A stretch of 64,000 nt of DNA, from positions 3,061,501 through 3,125,500 of the forward strand of contig JAHDVF020000240.1 in assembly GCA_022606425.2 (NCBI GenBank), in the 5' to 3' direction. Both the position numbers and the translations under genes were made by a program. Under the pieces are notes generated by a model, which was given only the letters and a program-made list of their open reading frames with translations, was not told where the DNA came from and made no database searches. This document shows, piece after piece, positions 1 through 10,925 of the stretch (position 1 is the first letter of the stretch; the number at the start of each line of letters is the position of its first letter). Source of the DNA: Lepidostoma basale (Eukaryota; Arthropoda; Insecta; Trichoptera; Lepidostomatidae).

Positions 1-768
1 AACGTCGATTATACGAGTATCATATAATACAATAATCAAAATACTCTTGAACTAAGAAACAATACTACATACCGCGTTATGAGACAAGCGTATTTAAAAA
101 CGATTGAGCATAATCATAATTATGATATCATTGAATGGTAATTGTTCTGAAATGTAAGTATATTGCTGTGTATGCCTAACGTGACCATTTATTTTTTTCC
201 CCAAACCGGGACACAAAAAAAAGGTAGGTGCTTAGTGATGTTTTAAGCTAAGGAACACTCACATACCGCATGTTTTTAGTTATTTTAAAAAATAGGGATT
301 ATGGATTTTATGCATTATGTTTACATATAAAATGATACATCAAGTTTAAATTCTTCAAGTTGCATAATCGAAATTTCGTATATTTGCTTTTTCTTTCAAG
401 GTTGTCTCAAGCGTAAATAAATATAATTTTTACATTTTAATAAAAAATATATTTATTGAAAGTAAACATTAAAAAATCAAAGCTTGTCTATTATCACATG
501 AAATTTAATTCTTTCAAGTGATGTCCTTTTGATCCTTTATATCAATCTCACCATAAGTGGTAACCCTAGTGCTCGACTTCTACAAAAATATATTTTTCAG
601 TAAGATCGACCAACGTCAGAAGGTTCATTTTTCTTGCAGAGATAGTGTATAGATGTCTCTAGTCACACAAAAAAAAATTGTTAAAATTCCTACTGGAATC
701 ATTTTTAATGCAAAGTGGCCTTACGGTATTGATGGTGCGCCTACGTAGCGGCCACCAGTGGCCTTACG

Positions 769-1375
769 GTATTGAAGTGTTTAATAATAATTGGCAATAT
801 CTTGGCAGTATTATAACAGACAACAACGATCCCGAAAAATATGTGAGAAGCAGAATAGAGACTGCGAGGTCCGCATTCAATAATGTGAGACCATTATTCT
901 GCAACGACAACCTCAACTTAAAATGGAGACAGAGGAGGGTCAAGTGCTATATTGGTTCACTATACGAAACGGAGTGGAGACCTGGACCCTCAAAGTGAAC
1001 ACAATAAACCGTATAGAAGAACTTGAAATGTGGCTCCATCGCATAATGTTGCGGATCTCATGGACTTATATGGTCACCAACAAAGAAGTGCTACATAGAG
1101 CCAAAGTAGAAAAATAATTGTTGTCTGACGAAAGATGGAAGGCAAAGATGGCGCAACGAGAAATAAGATATGCTGCACCTCATCATGAAAGGAAAGATCG
1201 AGGGTAGGCGCGGTAGAAGACCCAGATGTCCTGGCTTGAAAATATCAAGGAGTGGACCAAAATTCGAGAGGTGAGGAGTAGTTCCGTCTGGCACAGGACA
1301 GAGAGGCCTACGCCAGGGTGATAGCCGACGTCAAGGGGACCTGACATGGCATTCGAAGAAGAAGAATACTTAATA
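769..1375 (+). mobile_element. Decayed LINE 3' end (unnamed RTE-like family)
   Basis: This is the C-terminal part of a LINE reverse transcriptase, read in two frames. The first (to about 998) has WQYLGSIITDNNDPEKYVRSR. The second (about 950-1117) has GVETWTLKVNTINRIEELEM and WLHRIMLRISW. A third stretch ends near TWHSKKKN. The YLGS, GVETWTL and EMWLHRIM blocks typify the region after the catalytic palm in RTE-like elements, so at least two frameshifts have broken it. A 19-bp sequence just upstream (about 714-732) is repeated at 757-775, which suggests a local duplication. The tail is GAAGAAG followed by TAA repeats. No catalytic YADD remains. Confidence 0.7.
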
Positions 1376-2899
1376 ATAATAAATTTGGAAACATTTTATA
1401 ACGCTGATTCCGCGAAAAATTGCCGAAATTAGCATTTTTGAAGCTAAGGGTTCACACACAATAAATTATAATCATTTTAAATCTGTAAACGTCAGATAAA
1501 ATATAGGAAAGAGAATATTTTCTTTTCAGTCTTTTTATCTATGGTCAGATGCATTGAGATTTTATGCGCAAACGCAAAGAAAATACTCTATTATTTTACT
1601 GCGCATGCCCATGTCTTCATCTACTAGTACTAGATTCTACCGCCAGGATTCTCACTTGCGCGCTTTTTTAAATATAAAACAGGACAATTTCGAGTCCCGG
1701 GACATGCTGCCTGAAAACGGGAATGTCCCGGTGAAAACGGCACGTCTGGTCACATTATATATGCCGTTAGTTCACAATGCCATTTTGATGAAAAATAATA
1801 TCCCGTATCTGATTTGTACCCGCCGTCTCGTATTTGATTTGATAACAATGAAATCTGAACATTATTTCATTTTTATGGACCGTTAAAATTTATTTTAATT
1901 GTTGGCAGCGCAGACTGAACACCACATCTGAACTGGTGTACTTTATTGGGTATTAATGCTAATGTCAAACTATTTTGTATGGACATTACACACAATAAAA
2001 TGACGATAAATTGAACAGCACACTATTATTTGTCAGAATACTATTATCTGTAGCACGATCTCAACAATATTTACCTTTGATACGAAAATCTATATATATA
2101 AAACAAAGTCAAAAATCGTGTTAGTTACACCATTTATAACTCGAGAACGGCTGGACCAATTTTGAAGATCTTATATTTGCTGGATTTGTCTCCGTTCCGG
2201 ATAACAGAATAATTATTAAAACATTTGAAAAAATCACTTAAATGATTTAAAATTAATTATATTTGTCGTACGTTTGACTAAATTTGACTTAATAAACGAC
2301 GTATAAAATCAAAATGGCGTGTATTTTAGTTTCGGTATCGCCCGTAGGTGGTGTATTGTTGATGCCAGATGTCAATACTCAATGTGAAAGATTTGAGTTG
2401 AGGTTATTTTTTAATCGTCGCCGGGATTTTTGGTTTTCTTTATTAATTTTAGATTAACAATGCCCAAAGTTATAAAAATCAGTATAAGAGAGACTATTCT
2501 AAAGTTAAACCCCTTTTGTGAAGGAGAGCAGAGAATATTTGCGCCATTAATACCATTCGAAAAAGATGACAGATGAGTGTTCCGTGGAGATTAAATAACC
2601 GATTTATGATTAGTGAATAATAATAAAAATACGTATTGTATATTTTGTATTGATTTTATAGGTGTATCTGTGTACATTCGGTCCAGAGAATTGTTACCAT
2701 AGGAAATTCAGCCGCGAGTACTTAATAAACGAAATATTTGGCTAGATGAAGACGAGGAATTTCTTTTTTCAATTGATAGGGACACTGAATCATCAAACTC
2801 TTCAGATGATGAATATGATGATGCTAATGATGAAAACGGAGTTCATTGATGGATCACACTTATTCAAAATTATGTTGTCTGCTATTTAATTGTTTTAAC

Positions 2900-3655
2900 G
2901 TGTTTTGATGAATGTCGGAAAGTCAAAGGTGTTAGTTTTTGAAAGGGAAGAGCAAATGACAGTTTGTAATATAAGTGTAAATGAAGAGAACTTGGAACAG
3001 GTGAGGGAATTTGTGTATTTAAGTAGCATGTTCACAGCGGATGGCCGAACGGACAGTGATGTTGAAAAAAGGGTTGGTGCGGGTAACAAAGTGAATGGAG
3101 CTTTAAAAGTAGTTATTGGAAACAAGAATTTATCAATGAAAGCGAAAATGGCCGTTCACAATGGAGTTCTGGTCCCAACTCCTATGTATGGAAGCGAAGC
3201 ATGGAACTGACAGAACAAAGATGAGAGCAGAATAAATGCGGTAGAGATGAGGTCCCTAAGACGTATGTGTGGTAGAACGATGTATGACAGAATCTCAAAT
3301 GCTGATATTAGGAAGGAATGTAGAGCGAAAGAAGATATTATGAACAAAATTATGAATGGTTCGTTGCGTTGGTTCGGACATATGGAGCGCATGGGTGAAG
3401 AAAGAATGGTTAAAAAAGTATACGTTAACGATGTAAATGGAGTAAGGAGTCGAGGTAGACCGAGAAAAACATGGCATGTCCAAATTAATCAAATATTAAA
3501 GGTTGGTCATGTCAGAAGCCGGAAGAATCGACGTGCGTGTATGACTCGATGTATGAATGTGGAGGAAGCTAGAGAGGTGTGCCAGGATAGAGTAGTGTGG
3601 CGGTCCATTCTCTCTGCCTACCCCTGTGGAGAAACGGCGTGATGGTTTGTTGTTG
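2900..3655 (+). mobile_element. RTE-A LINE 3' fragment with one in-frame stop
   Basis: This is the longest readable RTE-A stretch here apart from the 59.5-kb copy. It starts at NVGKSKVLVFEREE, just after the lost catalytic palm. It then passes FVYLSSMF, AVHNGVLVPTPMYGSEAW, a TGA replacing TGG at 3208-3210, RSLRRMCGRTMYDRIS, WFGHMERM and GRPRKTWH, ending SAYPCGETA at 3642. The DNA tail is GTTGTTGTT rather than the usual GTTA repeat. The family protein is an endonuclease plus reverse transcriptase used for target-primed insertion. This copy is 5' truncated and dead. It lies inside the candidate Helitron. Confidence 0.85.
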
Positions 3656-3659
3656 TTGT

Positions 3660-4207
3660 TGTATTAAATTCATTTATTTATAATAATAAAATAATAAGAA
3701 TGATAATAATCATAATAATAATTCAAACAGTAATTAGAAGGAACAATCATACATAATATAGAGTCAAAAACGATAAATCCTAATATATTAAAGACGATAA
3801 ACATTATAAGGAAGCAGATTACATTAGTAAGAAAGGGACAAAAATGGAAGGTAGTATTAATATTTTTTTGGTAGATTGTATAAAGGAAAAGTTTTTAATG
3901 TACTACATATATACTAAGGGGGAATAAGCTGGAATTTGGTTATTTATAACATTCAATTCACGTGCCTTTGCTTTAAAAATTTAAAAATTTTCTAATTTAT
4001 CAAATTTTTTTTAAATTGTTTGCTATATGCAAAAAAAATGTGTTTTTGGAATTGAAATGATGGTCAAAATTCACACAATGATTCTGTTTTTGTATTAAAT
4101 GTTGTGTTCATATAACCTCTTCAAAATGATCGACCCGTCTTTCCAATATACACGGCATCACAATCCTCACAATTAATCTGGTAGATTCCACTTTGGTTGA
4201 ATATATT
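3660..4207 (-). mobile_element. Penelope-like element relic with GIY-YIG endonuclease end
   Basis: On the minus strand, 4207 to about 4130 reads SGIYQINCEDCDAVYIGKTG followed by RSF and then a stop. This is the GIY-YIG nuclease signature that sits at the C-terminus of Penelope-like reverse transcriptases. Downstream, in shifted frames, come NHCVNFDHHFNSKN and LNVINNQIPAYSPL, compatible with the end of such an ORF. An untranslated tail rich in TAA follows (to 3660). The reverse transcriptase half is absent. On its 5' side the relic abuts an H1 repeat arm. The 3' part is repeated at 61255-61506. Confidence 0.75.
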
Positions 4208-4272
4208 GTCGCGAAAAAATAAAAACACAATTGTGATACATAAAACAAAGTTTTTAATTAACAATTTATAAT
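4204..4272 (+). repeat. H1 repeat arm beginning at the predicted ribozyme cleavage site
   Basis: Only the distal part of an H1 arm is present. It starts with TTGTCGCGAAAAAATA, then the diagnostic ACACAATTGTGATACATA and AAACAAAG block. In intact H1 copies the same sequence follows GAAACAGCTGTC. The copy therefore begins 3 nt before the predicted hammerhead cut, next to the Penelope-like relic. Confidence 0.7.
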
Positions 4273-4665
4273 TCATTTTAAGTATTAATGCAGGCTTCCA
4301 CGTGAATTATATTCCATTGTAATTAATATTTTTAATTTTGACATTTGCACATTTCATGAACTTAATTCATTTTAAGTATTAATTGTAATTCAATAAAAAG
4401 GTGAATTAAATTTAGCTAATAAGTTAACACAACATTTATTGATTCTGAGGCGGTACGAAGTTCGTCGGGTCAGCTAGTAAAATAATAGATTTGAATTAAT
4501 TTTTGATTAATTTGAGGCGTTCACACGAATTTAAATGATTTTAACTGTTGAATTATAAGACTCTGTTTATGTATCACATTCTTTATTTTATAAAATAAAA
4601 TTATAGTTTTTAGTACAATATTTTATTTTTAAAATTTCCATTTTTATTACAATATTTAGTATAAG

Positions 4666-5105
4666 ACATGGCCTTTAAGAGTAAGATGAGAATCTATAAA
4701 GCATGCGTAAGACCAATAATAACATATGGCGTCGAAGCAAGGGCGACACAGTAAGGAACAAACAAGTTTTGAGGACTTCCGAAATGAAGACACTGAGGAG
4801 GATAGCAGGCAAGACACTAAGGGATCGCGTGAGGAACACCAGAATGAGAGAGATATGTGAGGTTGAGAATATTATAAGATGGAGCAAAAAGCGAAAAAGG
4901 GACTGATGCGGTCATGTCCGAAGAATGGACACCACCAGACTCCCCTATATTGCATTGCATAATCAACCTCATGGAACTCGTCTTCGTGGAAGACCCCCTA
5001 AAAGATGGAAGGGCAGCTGGGACTCTGCCTCACAGGAGGAGCAACACTCTTGAGAACAGACCACATAGGTCTACAATAAGGAAGAAGAATAATGAGAAGT
5101 AAAAT
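4666..5105 (+). mobile_element. RTE-B LINE 3' fragment
   Basis: RTE-B is an RTE-clade family resembling the endonuclease-reverse transcriptases reported from Lepidoptera. This copy starts at KSKMRIYKACVRPIITYGVE, is frameshifted near 4742, and continues with VLRTSEMKTLRRIAGKTLRD, then RVRNTRMREICEVENI. The GRPPKRWKGSW-like end and a GAAGAAG/AATAATG tail follow. Long blocks are nearly identical to the copy at 43321-44048, so the two share a recent source. Confidence 0.8.
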
Positions 5106-5235
5106 ATTATATTTTTCTCGGTATGTTTCGACGATATTATTTACTTCATCTTCGGGAGAACAATATAAAACTGATGATGAATAATTAATAAAAATTGTAA
5201 TGCTTGTCATCAAACATTTAATAATAATAATCATA
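5105..5235 (-). repeat. H2 repeat, degenerate, with hammerhead-like core at 5120-5155
   Basis: The minus strand shows CCGAAGATGAAG, a long weak stem, then GAAACATACCGAG. It has the H2 flank TTTTTCTCGG. The core is changed (CCGAAGA for CUGAUGA), so activity is unlikely. The matching right arm is mostly lost. Confidence 0.45.
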
Positions 5236-5252
5236 TGCTGACTTTTAATACG

Positions 5253-5378
5253 CCGTTTTCGCGCTCAAGATGAAATCAACTCAAGGGCGCATTAAGACGT
5301 ATTTTAAATCTAAAAATATAATTATGAACGCTGAATCTGATATTCGCGATTGGTTAGAAAATAATATTATAATATAAA
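5253..5378 (+). repeat. Unnamed interspersed repeat, copy 1
   Basis: A block from the start codon-like MKSTQGRIKTYFKSKN region to RDWLENN is repeated with about 85% identity at 18915-19050. A short piece with AAGGGCGCA recurs near 53330. The repeat has no recognised coding role or termini. Confidence 0.5.
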
Positions 5379-5741
5379 TAAACAAGTTGGGTATGAAATG
5401 TGGAAAATATAGGTTTTCAGCTTAGATCTGAAATCTGTCGGTGTTTACAAATATTGAAATTTGATATTGCCTTAGCAAGGAAAAACATTTTATTATTTCT
5501 ATAAAATAAATAATGCTTCTAAAAAACAGCTTGTTTTAATTTTTTTTATAAATGGCGTTTAACACCATTGTTCAAGAAACAAAAAATACCAATGATGAAC
5601 TTATAAAATCACGGAAAAAAGATGAGAAAAATTAAAATGGATGAAACTTTAAAATGGATGAAAAAAATGTGTAAAAAACACATAAATTTTTATACAATTA
5701 CGCATTTTCAGAAATCTCAATTTTATTATGTGAATACAAAT

Positions 5742-6130
5742 ATCGTCACCTGAGAGTAAGAGGGTTCCAACTAACAAAATTTCACATTTGGTTTTTTTTC
5801 GTGAAAAGGGTTCTTACTAACCTTATCTATACGTACAATTAAAAAAATTATGTAATAGTATCGTCATTTTGGTGTTACGAAAAGAATCAAGTTCCATCTG
5901 ATCATTCAAAACACACGATTCACTTTAGAAGGATTCATTTAAACTTAGAAATTTATTATTCCAACTGTTGCCAGACAAAATTTACACGTTTCTCGGTAAA
6001 AGAATCTCTGGAAATTGGAATAAAACCCTTTTATTCCAAGATACACACCCGAAACCAACAAAACTTTGACTTCATTTTTCTCAGTTTTTTACTTTTGTCA
6101 GTTGGAACCTTCTTACTCTCAGGTGACGAT
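5742..6130. mobile_element. MITE with 31-bp terminal inverted repeats
   Basis: The left end ATCGTCACCTGAGAGTAAGA and the right end match in inverted orientation over about 31 bp, with one mismatch (AGTAAGAGGGTTCC against AGTAAGAAGGTTCC). The 389-bp interior is AT-rich and non-coding. The size, TIRs and lack of ORF fit a non-autonomous DNA transposon. I cannot assign a superfamily because the target-site duplication is unclear (flanks are simple AT). Confidence 0.75.
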
Positions 6131-6214
6131 TATATTAAAATGTGTTTATTCATTTATTATTATTAATATTAACATAATCTTTAGGTTATAAACTGCATAA
6201 CAAATAATTAATAC

Positions 6215-6420
6215 GAATGAAAACGTCAGTTTTTATAGAAGTTTTATTATATTTTATGGGAATTACATGTTTCGCCCTTCTAAGGCACTATCAAATGTCA
6301 TACATTTGATTATGATTTAAAAGGGCGAAACATGTCATTCCCATAAAATATAATAAATCTTCTAGAAAACTGACGTTTTCATTCGTATTAATTATTTCAT
6401 AATTTTGTTCTTTAAACCTT
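6215..6420. repeat. H3 palindromic element
   Basis: H3 arms read outward as GGGCGAAACATGTCATTCCC, then ATAAAATATAAT, CTTCTAGAAAACTGACGTTT and TCATTCGTATTAATTATT. Both arms are present here as an inverted pair. The left arm core is TTTGATAGTGCCTTAG...; the right arm has lost most of stem II (ATTTAAAAGGGC). See the H3 element at 21553-21800 for the intact form. Confidence 0.7.
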
Positions 6421-7187
6421 CTTCCGCTGTACATTCCTTTTATCAGCATTTGATATTCTATCGTACATCGTTCTACCACATATTCGTCTTAGGGTCCTCA
6501 TCTATACTGCAATTATTCTGCTTTTATCCTTCTTCTGCCAGTTTCATGCTTCGCTTCCAGAACTAAAAAAAGAATAAATTAAAAAAATAGTGAATCGAAC
6601 ATTAACACAATTCAATAATATTATTACGTACTTTATGAAAGAAATCTTTCAATAAGAATACATTGTCCGTATACGCTATTGTAAGCATATAGAATAAATA
6701 AAGATTTTTTTGCGAATAATGAATATTTACCAATTCTAATACTCGTAAAATGATATCGAAGAAAGGCAATATTGTCTTTCACGGCTCATTACAGGGGGTT
6801 GTATCCGCGAACAGAATCCTTAATACACATAAATGTACGGGAACAGAGATGCTTAGAGTTCCACATCCCCGGAGAGAGAATACTCCCATTTGTCTTTATA
6901 AACCAGTGTTTACTACTCAAAAAATATCATGATGTATGGAAAACCTTTTGTAAATGGATGAAAATAGAAATATATATGTAGCAGTGTCTCTTAAAGTTTA
7001 AGACGAGTCGTCATATTTCACATATACGTTGTGATATTTCTTTCCTTTATATTCGCCATCACTTTATGTTGTGTATTCCTGTTTGTATTTCCACAACGTG
7101 ATATTTATTAGAATGAATATAAAATTCCCACATTTTGAAAAAAAAAAGGTCATATTAAAAAAAAAAGGAAGATTTTAAATAACTAAT

Positions 7188-7420
7188 TAACCATCACGCC
7201 GTTTCCAAGAAGGGGTAGGCAGAAATAATAGACTGCCACACTTTAACCGATGCTGCACGCCATCCTTCTCTTTTAGTCCCCGCGAGAGAGGTGATGTGAT
7301 GGGTTGCGAATAAGCATCTCTCGCGCACACTTCGATCGTTCAACGTCCAGAAAATAAATCTAAAACAAATAATATAAAATACAATGATATGAAATAAAAT
7401 AACATAACACACATTTCTGT
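7188..7420 (-). mobile_element. dRTE-A: internally deleted RTE-A derivative
   Basis: Read on the minus strand, a 5' region containing GGTTCGCAACCCATCACATC leads directly into GGATGGCGTGCAGCATCGG. It then jumps to the RTE-A 3' end (AAAGTGTGGCAGTC... to the GTGATGGTTAATTAG tail). The identical junction recurs at 10926, 14941, 36701 and 40555, so this deletion form was itself amplified. It encodes nothing and would need RTE-A proteins in trans. Confidence 0.75.
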
Positions 7421-8283
7421 TTCAAACCGAGAATTTAAATATTTTCAATTCTATTTATATTTTAATTTTAACTATTATACTTAAATTTGAATGTAATTGT
7501 TAATTGCCGTAATTGGTTATTTGTTCGATTGTAAAGTTCAGTTTTTAGTAATTTTATGTATAATTTTTATCTACAATAAGCATATTTACTGGTTATAATA
7601 ATGTTTAAAAGAACCCATGTCATAAATAGTGTTTAAAAGAACTCACGTCCTAAATATTATTAGGTAAATAAATAACTTATGTCATAAATAGCGGGGTATC
7701 AATAATGAGGGTCCTATCACAATATTCATAATAATAATAAAAATAAAAATAATGTTCTTTTTGATGTAATAAAGAAATATATAGCATTTTGAAAATTGAA
7801 AAATTTCACATTTATAAAAATTTAAAGTGTCACATTTTGGAAACAGAAAAACATCACATTTTGAAATCAGAAAAATGACACAATTAAAAAATGCAATATT
7901 TAAAATGAATAATGCGTGTCTGTATCTGAAATTTTTTTAAGATTTCAATAATACATGGGATCACATCCAATTGTATAATATATTAAATTGCAAATAAGTT
8001 TTGGTTCAAAAGCGTTATTTACTCCCGGGGAACCCGAGTTTCCAAATTTGAATCCGGATGTCAAAGGTCCGAATTGAACTTTGACCTGAATTAGCTGGCA
8101 ACCGAACCAAAGTTTATATATAATATTATATACAGTTACAAAATCAATTACCTGCTGTATAATGCAGCTTATAGACTAAAATATTCAACTACAAAATTAC
8201 TCATTATTGTTTGTACATGATATGAAATCAAAGCAGTTTTTTTTTGGTTTTCAGTTTTACGTGAGTTTATTAATCTTTACATT

Positions 8284-8790
8284 ATCATGACGTATGGTGT
8301 AGAGACGCGAGCTGATACTGTACGAACTAAGGGTCTGCTAAAAACATCTGAGATGAAGGTTCTAAGATCCTTTTTCTCTCTAAGTTTAGGTCGTATGATA
8401 TGTTTGTGACGGTGAGCTATCCTGGGATGATGACGTCCCGCCATCCCTCCATATCTTCGGGGGGCCTTCTTGTTAGACTGTTGGTTCTAAGATCCGTTAC
8501 TGGAAAAACTCTCCGAGATCGTGCCCGTAATGCACAAGTAAAAATAATAATAATAAAAACTTGCGAAATAGAGGATATCGTTCGGTGGAGTAGATCCAGA
8601 ATAAGATACTGGAGGAACCATGTAGCCAGAATGGATATTGACAGATAGCATACCCACGAAATCCTCTCCATACACCATCCACCTGGAAGACCACCTAAGA
8701 GATAGCGGGATAGTTAGACCTCATTATCCCAGAAGATATGATTTCTGTATCACAGATTGTCAGATCTATTAAAATAACATTTTATAATCT
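8284..8790 (+). mobile_element. RTE-B LINE 3' fragment with a nested RTE-B insertion
   Basis: The copy begins MTYGVETRADTVRTKGLLKT and SEMKVLRS. It is interrupted at 8371-8482 and resumes VTGKTLRDRARNAQVK, then CEIEDIVRWSRSRIRYW. The 3' end carries a PPGRPPKR-like block and ends in CAGATCTATTAAAAT. The inserted 112 bp is the inverted 3' end of another RTE-B element. Confidence 0.75.
8371..8482 (-). mobile_element. RTE-B 3'-end insertion with 13-bp target-site duplication
   Basis: The insert is flanked by GGTTCTAAGATCC at 8358-8370 and 8483-8495. On its minus strand it reads the RTE-B end GRPPEDMEGWRDVIIPG and finishes in a short A-rich tail (T-rich at 8371). It is thus a very short, 5'-truncated RTE-B copy inserted into another RTE-B copy. 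Confidence 0.75.
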
Positions 8791-8794
8791 TTTT

Positions 8795-8998
8795 TTATTG
8801 TTTCTTGAACAACGATGAAAAACTCCATATTAAATAATTAATACGAATGAAAACGTCAGTTTTATAGAAGTTTTATTATATTTTATGAGAATGACATGTT
8901 TCGCCCTTCTAAGGCATTATCAAGTGTGATGATTCGATAATGCCTTAGAAGGGCGAAACATGTCATCAAATATAATAAAACTTCAAGAAAACTAAATA
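8795..8998. repeat. H3 palindromic element with two ribozyme-like cores
   Basis: Full left arm from TTTATTGTTTCTTGAACAAC through CTCCATATTAAATAATTAAT. The cores lie at 8893-8923 (minus, TTGATAA, GCCTT/AAGGGC hairpin, GAAACATGTC) and 8934-8964 (plus, TCGATAA variant). The right arm breaks off near 8998 at an RTE-B end. Confidence 0.75.
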
Positions 8999-9005
8999 AA
9001 GTATC

Positions 9006-9125
9006 AACAGGTAATCGACCTGCAGGAAGACCACCCAAAAGATGGCGAGACAGTTGGACATCTACATCCCAGGAACAGGCTCCGAGAAATAACAGGACGC
9101 AGTCCTAAATAAAGCAAAATAAGAA
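9006..9125 (+). mobile_element. RTE-B extreme 3' end
   Basis: Encodes the tail block GRPPKRWRDSWTSTSQEQAP and RNNRTQS, then AATAAGAAG. The same subfamily end occurs at 24063-24146 and 35998-36134. Confidence 0.75.
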
Positions 9126-9945
9126 GTGTTGTGAAATTTACATACTTTGTCTTGCCTGCGCGACAGATGTAACTGGAATGAACTCACGCGTTTTTGGCCA
9201 CACGGTTTACATCACCGTGTGACGAGTGTTAAATAACTTTGGCCCACTTCCGCGGTGGATCGAATCACAGTTTTGTCATTTTGTCACGTCGTAAACTACG
9301 TGGGTACCGTGGCCTTTCAAAGCTCCGAGAACATTTTCCTTTGAATTGCATCGCCGGAAAATGGGGCACACCGTTTATCGGTGCCATTTATAAGATGCAA
9401 ATTAGTTTGCAGCCAGAATGGTTCACAGACAAATGTATTTCTTAATCTTTATGAATGTAATAATAGACAATTGTTTTGCACAGAGGCCAACTCTGGTTAA
9501 AAATTGAAATAAAATATATTTTTCATATTGTTGTTTTTAATTTTCGTGGTTATAATGATTTATTTTGGAACGTTTATGCTTTTGTTATAACAAATATTAT
9601 GAACAAATTTAAAATTTAAAATAATAATTTAAATTCTTATTGGGGTTCAGGTATCAACTTACAAAAAAGGAAATAAATCAAAGATTGGACTTGACGTTAA
9701 ATTTATTTGATCATATATAATATTTTCAAAAATGTTATTTTCTAAAATTTCGAGATTGCTCCAAGTTTTTTTCAACGCAATTTATTTTTTTATAATATTT
9801 TGATTTTGTTTAAGCAACCTCTTCAAAATATTATTAAAACGATAAAAATGCAGCCGTGTTCATCAATGTGTATTATTTATATAAAGTTTTATTTGTGGCT
9901 AGACATTTTAAACTTATAGATGTAAAATAATAAAACACTTTGTTC

Positions 9946-10335
9946 TTAACCACCGTATGGTTATTATTATTGATGCCAACTATTATCAATTACTGGAATA
10001 AGTCTCCGAGATCGTGTCCGCAACGTAGACATAAGAAAAACTTGCAAAATAGAGGATATCGTTCAGTGGAGTAGATCCAGAAGAAGATACTGGAGGGACC
10101 ATGTAGCCCGAATGGATGGTGACAGACTTGCATATACAGCCGCTTATGAAATCCCCTCCGGACGCCGCCCACGTGGAAGACCGCCTAAGAGATGGAGGGA
10201 CAGCTGGATCTCATCATCCGACGAGACATGATTTCTGTGTCACAGATCGTCAGATCTATTAAAAAAAGAAGAAGAAGAATAATAAGAACTATTGTAGTTT
10301 CGCTTGGACCCAAGATTCATCTGGGAAATGTTTTT
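9946..10335. repeat. H4 repeat interrupted by RTE-B
   Basis: The left arm TTAACCACCGTATGGTTATT and TGATGCCAAC is cut at about 9985 by an RTE-B copy and resumes at about 10290. The remaining minus-strand core (10293-10323) is CAGATGA, then A, TCTTGGGTCCAAGC, GAAAC and a decayed stem III. The other arm is missing. Confidence 0.6.
9986..10290 (+). mobile_element. RTE-B LINE 3' fragment inserted in an H4 repeat
   Basis: Plus-strand reading gives a VTGISLRDRVRNVD-like block, then CKIEDIVQWSRSRRRYWRDH and VARMDGDRLAYTAA. It ends SGRRPRGRPPKRWRDSWISS and finishes at CAGATCTATT plus GAAGAAG/AATAATAAG. The reading frame is nearly clean across 300 bp. The antisense open frame of 60 codons over it is a shadow. 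Confidence 0.8.
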
Positions 10336-10925
10336 TTGGTAGATTTTTACATGATTATTCAAAAACATGAAATGATTTGCTCGACTTATTAATCTCAAAT
10401 TAGAGAGTACTGCTTTAGAGTAGAGAGAGAGAGGGATTGTTGGTACCTGGTTTAGGTCCTGCAAAATCTAATAGATTTTTCAGCTCCGTAGCTTCAGTGG
10501 ATTTTAAATCGAATACATCATACAGCAACGCGTTATGTTCGTTGTTTATTGGATCGCCTGTTAGCCTACGTCAAAGCTTTTCTTGCGCGTTACATGGCTG
10601 GCGTTTTATTGCTTTTTAAAAGCCAATCATTACGCTGTGAAATGTGCGGAGCGGTAAGCATTCGGGGATCAAGGTTGGCTATTTCTGGGACCAGTTAGCC
10701 ATATGCCGAGGGAATATCGGTCAGGATGAAAGACGAATCGAAGAAAGTCTAACAAGCTGTAGATACAATGGACCGAATGTAATTCTTTTCTTCTTCTTCA
10801 GCTTCAGTTAGTCTACTAAAAGATCTTCAATTATTTTTCAATCCCGAGATCACTATTGTCACAACAAAATCGCGAATACTTCTAACGGTTTATTCATTCT
10901 AATTTTTATTGTAGAGATATTACAA

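Larger units (their letters stand above)
2099..4477 (+). mobile_element. Candidate Helitron shell with nested retroelements
   Basis: The left end begins with TC after an A and runs into an AT-rich stretch followed by AACTCGAGAACGGCTGGACC, which resembles the 5' ends of insect Helitrons. The right end is GTACGAAGTTCGTCGGGTCA followed by GCTAG and then T. It has a short hairpin and a CTAG terminus before T, as Helitron 3' ends do. The interior has no Rep/helicase and is filled by an RTE-A fragment (2900-3655) and a Penelope-like relic (3660-4272). A short acidic open stretch at about 2740-2850 (LDEDEEFLFSIDRDTES) is unassigned. The pairing of these two ends as one element is inference. Confidence 0.5.

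Noticed and set aside
1554..1886. 110-codon open frame near 1.6 kb
   Set aside because: No recognised motif; contains inverted CGGGACAT/ATGTCCCG and an ACGTCTGGTCAC stretch that look like transposon subterminal sequence, but no matching ends were found, so it was not annotated.
9196..9222. Perfect 8-bp hairpin CACACGGT/ACCGTGTG as a regulatory site
   Set aside because: Isolated, no nearby gene or repeat of the motif; chance is adequate.
9990..10172. Minus-strand open frame over RTE-B
   Set aside because: Shadow of the conserved plus-strand RTE-B reading.
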